A stretch of 62,000 bases of DNA from Zygnema cylindricum. Taxonomy: Eukaryota > Streptophyta > Zygnematophyceae > Zygnematales > Zygnemataceae. Numbering within the stretch: position 1 is the first letter of the stretch; each line of letters opens with the position of its first letter. A program made the position numbers and the translations under genes. The stretch lies in NCBI GenBank assembly GCA_037447655.1, contig JBBHKE010001455.1, positions 75,868 through 137,867 of the forward strand. Reading direction: 5' to 3'. Under the pieces are notes generated by a model, which saw only the letters and a list, made by a program, of their open reading frames with translations, made no database searches and was not told the DNA's origin. Of the stretch, positions 59,601 to 62,000 are shown piece by piece.

Positions 59601-61568
59601 ATTTTCTAAGGGCAGTTTTTGGGAAACTTTTAGACATCATATCTTATGGTTTACTGGACCATTTGGGCTGCAATTTTGAGAACTGTCACTATGAGAAATT
59701 TGAGGCATATTGACCTTTTGAGTCATATTTTGTGTAAGCTGAAAGTTGGCTGTTGAGTAGGTGCTTGATAGCTTCTGCTGTTTTCCATGTCTACTTCCAC
59801 TACTACTGGTCCTCTTGCTGCAGCGGTGGTTGTAGAACAACAGAAGGAAGCCAAGAAAGAAAGTCATTGAGTTTTGTGGTCCTTGATGACTTTGATTGTT
59901 TTAACAATAACTTGTTTGCTTACTTTTATTGAGAAAATATAAAAAGCTGATGAAGACAAATTTTCCCCGCTAAAAAAAATTCTTAAAAAAGATACAAAGA
60001 CTGATGGCAGTTGTGTTACACAACTTAGGAAGTGCGTACTCACACTTGTTGAAAAGAAAGTGGTTTTAGTGCGTGGCCTGACAAACCACGGCAGTGTAAA
60101 GCTGTCGGCTGCTTGGCTTGTCTAAGGAGTTTTCTAGGAACAACGAGCTATAAAAGTGCTTTAGTGACGAATACCAAGGAAACTTGGGAAGTGAGAATAC
60201 GACGTAAACTCCACTACCGAGCAATCCAAATAAATGGTAGGAGTACTGAGAAAAGATAATAGTAATCGTACTCAGTAATTCTCTTGCAGAATTAAGACAG
60301 ATCATCAGTATTAAACAGAATACGGCTTACTTTTGTATCTTTCTGAGAAAGAAGCGTAGTTCAATGGTAGAACATCAGTCTCCAAAACTGAGAGCATGGG
60401 TTCGACTCCTTTTGCCTCTGCCAAGTTCTAGAAAAGCCTTTTTGGCTAAGTTTTTTCTAGAAAGACCACTTCCTCTTTAGCTTTTTTCTACTTTTTACAT
60501 GACAAAAGAAAAAGAAAAGGACCTATATAGCGCCGAAAGCATTCGTGTTTTAAAAAATATTGAGGCTATTCGAAAACGAAGATGAATGTACACCAGCGGC
60601 ACTGTTAGTTTAATACAAGGATTAATTGACAATAGTGTAGACAAAGGAGTCGCTGGTCATTGTCATCATGTTTGAATAACTTTGTCAGCTGACCAAGGTA
60701 GCATTACTGTGCGGGATGATGGACGAGGCATTCCTATTGAAATTCATCCAACTACTAAAAGAAGCACTTTAGAGACCATTTTTAGCGTTTTGCTTTTGGC
60801 GGTAAGTTTGATGATAAAGTTTACAAAACTTCTGGTGGTTTAGGAGTGGGAGTTACTGTCGTTAATGCTTTAGCTAGCTTTTTTCAAGTTACTAGCACTC
60901 GTTCCAGCCAGTCAGAGGTGCTGGTATTTCGCTAAGGTCAGTTAATAAGCAGTCAAATAAAGGAAACACCTGAGCTGGCTAACGGTTTGACTGTGCAATT
61001 TACTCCCGACAAAGAAATATTCGCTGATTTCACTTATTTTCGTCGAGAAAGTATTGAAAAACGCATTCATGTATTAACTTATTTAAACCCCAATCTAGCC
61101 TTGTTTCTACAGCGAGCAATAGTTTAACAAAAACAAACACACACCAAAGTCACATTGTCCACACATGTTCACATTGTAAAACAAGACTGCCAACATCGTC
61201 AATTTAACGACCCTCGGGCATTGGCAAGCTCCACTCGAGTACAAAACTCACCTGCTGTCGGTTTAACGATACTCTTCCACACTTCATGAGCTTGGCAATG
61301 GCAGTGCCCCCATGGACCAGAGTCAAATTCACTGCCACATTGGAAGCTTCTGGATCAAGTTCCTTCTCCGAAAAAAGGCCCATGGTTCCTAAATCTGCTG
61401 TGGTCCAGCTGTTAGAACCAGTTCTGCCTCCAGCAGCAGTGAAACTGATTGAGTACATGAAAAGGTTTACTAGGTCTGCGGAATTGGATGCAGTCCTTAG
61501 GCCATCTGGCAAACCCTTGAAGACTTGAGGAACTACGAGCTTCACTTTCTCACGGTTGTTTGAACTTC
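41554..61568 (-). CDS. Dicer-like ribonuclease (DCL), 3' eleven exons
   Basis: Minus-strand exons: 61252-61568, 51646-52133, 51298-51392, 48363-48583, 47677-47886, 46456-47013, 45675-45974, 45144-45461, 43546-44455, 42809-43256 and 41554-41698. All junctions are GT/AG and phases agree. The sum is 4010 nt, about 1335 residues to a TGA stop at 41554-41556. Plant Dicers cut long dsRNA into small RNAs for silencing. Order seen: post-DUF283 platform region, PAZ, RNase IIIa, RNase IIIb, dsRBD1, a long proline-rich linker, dsRBD2. The helicase part lies beyond 62000. Both catalytic centres keep their acidic residues. The RNase IIIa block (ELLGD...LKYG...CHLF) recalls DCL2/DCL3 more than DCL1, but the subtype is not settled. 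The exon 10 start at 43256 is chosen by phase; an upstream alternative at about 43290 does not fit exon 9. Confidence 0.93.
41699..42808 (-). other. DCL intron with TCAA/TGAA repeats
   Basis: Intron of 1.1 kb. It contains a degenerate tetranucleotide run (AATGAATGAATCAATC, TCAATCAATCAATG) at about 42687-42770. No coding content seen. Confidence 0.7.
42809..44455 (-). CDS. DCL exons: proline-rich linker
   Basis: Exon 43546-44455 (about 303 residues) starts [10 protein letters not shown]. It carries three copies of a 17-to-28-residue unit with the core GNG-(A/L/F)S-(I/V)HVTE, then a long P/S/L-rich, low-complexity tract with [15 protein letters not shown]-like repeats. Exon 42809-43256 is S/A/E-rich and ends with [20 protein letters not shown], the first helix of dsRBD2, at the donor CTGTT|gtaagc. 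So about 420 residues separate the two dsRBDs, far longer than the linkers I know in plant Dicers. GT/AG splice sites and an open frame support translation. Confidence 0.8.
45144..45461 (-). CDS. DCL exon: RNase IIIb end and dsRBD1
   Basis: Begins [20 protein letters not shown], with the second acidic pair of RNase IIIb. It is followed by [20 protein letters not shown] and [20 protein letters not shown], a dsRNA-binding domain. Ends at AGG|gtacgt. Confidence 0.9.
45675..47013 (-). CDS. DCL exons: end of RNase IIIa and start of RNase IIIb
   Basis: Exon 46456-47013 has [13 protein letters not shown], an acidic insert, then [14 protein letters not shown] (the second acidic pair of RNase IIIa), MEWLGI and [20 protein letters not shown]. 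Exon 45675-45974 starts [19 protein letters not shown], the RNase IIIb signature, then [20 protein letters not shown]. The join [13 protein letters not shown] follows the family [10 protein letters not shown] pattern. Confidence 0.92.
47677..48583 (-). CDS. DCL exons entering RNase IIIa
   Basis: Exon 48363-48583 reads [19 protein letters not shown] and [20 protein letters not shown], the helix linking PAZ to RNase III. Exon 47677-47886 reads [20 protein letters not shown], then [16 protein letters not shown]. This is the RNase III signature with the catalytic Glu and Asp. Both exons are in phase 0 relative to each other. Confidence 0.9.
48891..48950 (+). repeat. GGGA-rich tract, G-quadruplex-prone
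   Basis: A series of GGGAGGGAGGGG-type runs with more than ten G-triplets in 60 bp, on the strand opposite to the DCL transcript, inside a DCL intron. The pre-mRNA would be CCCT-rich. Confidence 0.85.
49419..49732 (+). other. Two small tandem ORFs of unknown origin in the intron
   Basis: An A-rich leader is followed by ATG at 49419 and a 64-codon frame ([20 protein letters not shown]..., ending RKIITKY). A second frame opens at about 49629 ([20 protein letters not shown]..., ending IFAQY). The codon pattern (AAA, GAT, TTT-rich with few CG-ending codons) and close spacing look bacterial and resemble the Mollicutes-type DNA of the next intron. No family is recognised, so it may be chance. Confidence 0.3.
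51298..52133 (-). CDS. DCL exons encoding the PAZ region
   Basis: Two exons, 51646-52133 and 51298-51392, are separated by a 253-bp intron (TC|gtaagt ... ctgtag|GCATC). The first gives [17 protein letters not shown] and a fast-diverging PAZ start. The second gives [20 protein letters not shown] and KARNNLILN, the conserved PAZ end (YP.QPLL-type motif) that binds the dsRNA 3' end. The second exon is only 95 bp and was found by frame and motif. Confidence 0.85.
53200..53631 (+). pseudogene. Bacterial coiled-coil ORF, left part (TGA read as Trp)
   Basis: Frame: FNKLAEQ, then a TGA codon, [18 protein letters not shown], a K/E/D-rich helical stretch, [33 protein letters not shown] and [14 protein letters not shown]. 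There is no TAA or TAG until 59938-59940, beyond the Copia insertion. A standard-code reading is broken three times here. Composition suits a long coiled coil of a Mollicutes-type surface or cytoskeletal protein; the protein family is unknown. The start is not defined, since the insert's left edge is fuzzy (about 53165-53230). Confidence 0.6.
53632..54655 (+). repeat. 5' LTR of Copia C3
   Basis: 1024 bp. It contains a small internal duplication of TGCTGTAATACTTACCTTAA-like sequence (about 53700-53755) missing from the 3' LTR, and repeats of GGGACCACAAGCGTGATTC near 53960-54015. The gag start codon of the family lies inside the LTR (ATG at 59788 in the 3' copy; mutated to TTG here). Confidence 0.92.
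54656..54666 (+). other. Anticodon-arm PBS of Copia C3
   Basis: GGTTATGGGCC immediately after the LTR, 11 bases of the same initiator-tRNA-Met anticodon-arm complement used by C1 and C2. It encodes gag residues VMG. Confidence 0.65.
54667..58820 (+). pseudogene. Broken gag-pol of Copia C3
   Basis: Gag ([16 protein letters not shown]; 54670-55100), CCHC knuckle [14 protein letters not shown] (about 55351-55392) and protease [12 protein letters not shown] (about 55606-55641). GAG-pre-integrase [17 protein letters not shown] is at about 56008. The integrase has SDNGGEYTS (about 56468) and [13 protein letters not shown], with a 73-bp tandem duplication at 56218-56363 that shifts the frame. RT runs from [17 protein letters not shown] (about 57404) to a damaged catalytic site near 57845 ([11 protein letters not shown]). 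RNase H carries TWSDASYGD and [10 protein letters not shown] (58370-58520) and ends near 58820. Many stops (for example 54963, 55999, 56714, 57159, 57737, 58617). Confidence 0.9.
56218..56363. repeat. 73-bp tandem duplication in the C3 integrase
   Basis: GGTCCTTCACAAGTGGCTTC... at 56218-56290 is repeated at 56291-56363. The period of 73 is not a multiple of three, so it breaks the frame. Copies differ by at least two bases (TGGTCGCATT versus TGGTCACATT). Confidence 0.92.
58851..59842 (+). repeat. 3' LTR of Copia C3
   Basis: 992 bp, ending GTTGTAGAACAACA, followed by GAAGG and then bacterial sequence. It keeps the intact family gag start (ATGTCTACTTCCACTAC at 59788). Confidence 0.92.
59848..59940 (+). 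pseudogene. Bacterial ORF, right part with C-terminal membrane anchor
   Basis: Continues the frame of 53200-53631 after removal of the Copia element and one copy of GAAGG. A second [13 protein letters not shown] unit is followed by [20 protein letters not shown] and TAA. This is a clean hydrophobic helix with a charged end, as in a C-terminal membrane anchor. A 33-bp in-frame tandem duplication (11 codons) existed here before the transposon split it. The coherence of the helix after the TGA supports TGA=Trp. Confidence 0.6.
59986..60343 (+). ncRNA. rnpB: Bacterial RNase P RNA, type B (decayed or intact relic)
   Basis: RNase P RNA trims tRNA 5' ends in bacteria. The P1 helix is AAAGATACAAAG (59988-59999) with TTTTGTATCTTT (60331-60342). 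P3 is AGTTGTG/CACAACT just after it, followed by the AGGAAGTGCG P4 strand (near 60027). Conserved core strings: AAGTGCTTTAGTGACGAA (about 60154-60171), GTAAACTCC (about 60204-60212), CGAGCAATCCAAAT (about 60218-60231), GGTAGGAG (about 60236-60243) and AGACAGAT, with ACAGAATACGGCTTAC (60315-60330) as the closing J/P4 strand. Order, spacing and the length of about 357 nt fit the Bacillus/Mollicutes type-B RNA. It sits 6 nt before a tRNA gene. Plants have no such nuclear gene. Confidence 0.9.
60350..60423 (+). tRNA. Bacterial-type tRNA-Trp(CCA), CCA end encoded
   Basis: 74 nt. Acceptor AGAAGCG pairs with TGCCTCT (one A-C mismatch, one G-T), discriminator G, then encoded CCA at 60421-60423. The D arm is GTTC/GAAC. 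The anticodon arm TCAGT-CTCCAAA-ACTGA has anticodon CCA at 60382-60384. The T arm keeps GGGTTCGACTCC but with weakened pairs. Encoded CCA excludes a normal plant nuclear or plastid tRNA. The mismatches suggest mild decay after transfer. Confidence 0.88.
60426..60462 (+). terminator. Terminator-like hairpin after tRNA-Trp
   Basis: TTCTAGAAAA pairs with TTTTCTAGAA around an inner GCC/GGC stem, followed by T-rich sequence. It resembles a rho-independent terminator just downstream of the tRNA. Confidence 0.5.
60499..61125 (+). pseudogene. Bacterial gyrB/parE 5' fragment, decayed
   Basis: Type II topoisomerase B subunit, the ATPase end. ATG at 60499 gives [20 protein letters not shown], then a TGA where the family has PGMY. 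Then [19 protein letters not shown], a second [26 protein letters not shown] and STLETIF. A frameshift near 60788 leads to [20 protein letters not shown], where the family His of GGLHGVG is lost, then [13 protein letters not shown] lies at about 60932, then [13 protein letters not shown] and [16 protein letters not shown], ending about 61125. Only about 200 of about 640 family residues are present. GyrB versus ParE is not resolved. The third break is a TAA and there is a frameshift, so it is dead under any code. Confidence 0.88.
61252..61568 (-). CDS. DCL exon: platform region before PAZ
   Basis: Starts after ggtgctgcag and ends CAG|gtgagt. It encodes [39 protein letters not shown] and [14 protein letters not shown]. 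This matches the Dicer stretch where the helicase/DUF283 half passes into the PAZ half (compare the FALF..L..EA pattern of plant DCLs). The next exon continues [12 protein letters not shown] in the expected order, 9.1 kb away. Confidence 0.85.
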
Positions 61569-62000
61569 CTGCAGCACCAGGAAAGTGTGACCAGATGTTA
61601 TTTCAGTTGATGGATTAATGCCACAAAGGGAAATAGATGACTCAGCTAAGTTAATGGATAATAGAGCACAGCGACTAATAACTTAGTTGTTGACAAAAAT
61701 GTATCACCAATATTACAAGGCAGACGGTTCTACTGCCATCAATGCTACAAAATATTTTAGCTCTGACAAGAGGCACAGTAAGCACTTGAACAGCTTCTTC
61801 AACAATTTCCATCAGCCGACAAAAACTGTCCGTATCAAGAAAACGGCACAGAAAACACACAAACAACCTATCAGCACCTGCTTTGAACATAGGTACGTGC
61901 CAAACAAACAGTCAAATAGCCAAAGATAGTCTCCCCCATAGAGCACATGGATGTTAAAGCTGTCCGGAAAGCACTCCTTTTTGAGAGAAAAATGCTTCAC
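61569..62000. other. Upstream DCL intron; possible further exon
   Basis: Ends at ggtgctgcag, the acceptor of the DCL exon at 61568. On the minus strand 61690-61835 could encode FCRLMEIVEEAVQVLTVPLV between an AG and a GT, but I recognise no Dicer motif in it. The rest holds no recognisable feature. Confidence 0.35.

Larger units (their letters stand above)
53632..59842 (+). mobile_element. Copia C3 element inserted in the bacterial segment
   Basis: A 6211-bp element. The 5' LTR is 53632-54655 (1024 bp) and the 3' LTR 58851-59842 (992 bp), both TGTTGTAATTTAG...GAACAACA. The perfect target duplication GAAGG lies at 53627-53631 and 59843-59847. The LTRs differ by several indels and many substitutions, so the insertion is much older than Copia C1. 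Its orientation is opposite to DCL transcription. Confidence 0.95.
52134..61251 (-). other. 9.1-kb DCL intron holding bacterial DNA and a Copia element
   Basis: Bounded by CAG|gtgagt (61252/61251) and ctcaacag|GTC (52134/52133). From the right: about 130 bp of plant-like sequence, bacterial DNA (about 61125-59848), the Copia C3 element (59842-53632), further bacterial DNA (53631-about 53200), then about 1 kb of plain AT-rich intron. Removing it joins the two halves of the DCL platform/PAZ region in frame. Confidence 0.85.

Noticed and set aside
53593-59880. A 35-bp flanking repeat as the target-site duplication of the Copia C3 element
   Set aside because: The LTR termini TG...CA are flanked by a perfect 5-bp GAAGG. 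The longer match is explained by a pre-existing 33-bp tandem repeat.
60350-60423. Plastid- or mitochondrion-derived tRNA-Trp
   Set aside because: The CCA end is encoded, the sequence follows the bacterial pattern, and it lies 6 bases from a bacterial RNase P RNA and next to a gyrB/parE start. Plastid tRNA-Trp has a different acceptor stem as I recall it.
60499-61125. Phytoplasma origin of the bacterial segment
   Set aside because: Phytoplasmas read UGA as stop, while the neighbouring ORF needs UGA=Trp to stay open. Not fully excluded, because the segment is decayed.
59843-61125. Simple bacterial contamination of the assembly
   Set aside because: The segment is interrupted by a plant Copia element with a clean target duplication, is decayed, and sits between two exons that join in frame. 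A chimera remains possible and is listed as a check.
61675-61890. Additional DCL exon (FCRLMEIVEEAVQVLTVPLV)
   Set aside because: It has possible splice sites, but no Dicer motif I recognise and no phase test is possible without the next exon. Mentioned only as a possibility.

Overview
The window is nuclear DNA of a land plant. It holds a 3' exon of a plastid nucleobase transporter of the PLUTO/NCS1 type (2333-3087, +), a complete four-exon root cap/LEA-related secreted protein gene (4779-6542, -), and eleven consecutive exons of a Dicer-like gene (DCL; 41554-61568, -) whose 5' part lies beyond the right edge. Introns are long and transposon-rich, and one 10-base N gap sits at 11376-11385. 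The species cannot be fixed from the sequence; a non-seed plant is only a guess.

Layout. 1-9150: the transporter exon, a non-autonomous hAT-like element in its upstream intron or flank, the root cap gene, and gene-poor AT-rich sequence. 9150-40950: a nested transposon cluster of at least three related Copia families (called here C1, C2, C3), a fragment with a classical PBS (probably Ty3/gypsy), a 5'-truncated LINE with an endonuclease-like C-terminus, an 18-bp minisatellite, and a duplicated unit (about 18.5-29.2 kb and 38.4-40.9 kb) whose second copy preserves the empty sites of the Copia and LINE insertions of the first. 41554-61568: the DCL gene, with PAZ, RNase IIIa, RNase IIIb and two dsRNA-binding domains separated by a long proline-rich linker. 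All four acidic positions expected of each RNase III centre pair are visible, so the gene looks functional.

Most surprising feature. The 9.1-kb DCL intron at 52134-61251 contains about 1.7 kb of bacterial DNA: the end of a coiled-coil/membrane-anchored ORF that stays open only if TGA is read as Trp, a type-B RNase P RNA (59986-60343), a CCA-encoding tRNA-Trp (60350-60423), a terminator-like hairpin and a decayed gyrB/parE start (60499-about 61125). The pattern points to a Mollicutes-type donor such as a mycoplasma-related endobacterium. A 6.2-kb Copia element with a perfect 5-bp target duplication later landed inside this bacterial DNA, so the transfer predates it and is hard to explain as simple contamination.

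Second theme. The Copia families share an unusual priming design. The PBS directly after the LTR (GGTTATGGGCCCACC or variants) matches the anticodon arm of plant initiator tRNA-Met rather than its 3' end, gag starts inside the LTR, and the LTR carries a conserved hairpin resembling the T arm of the same tRNA.
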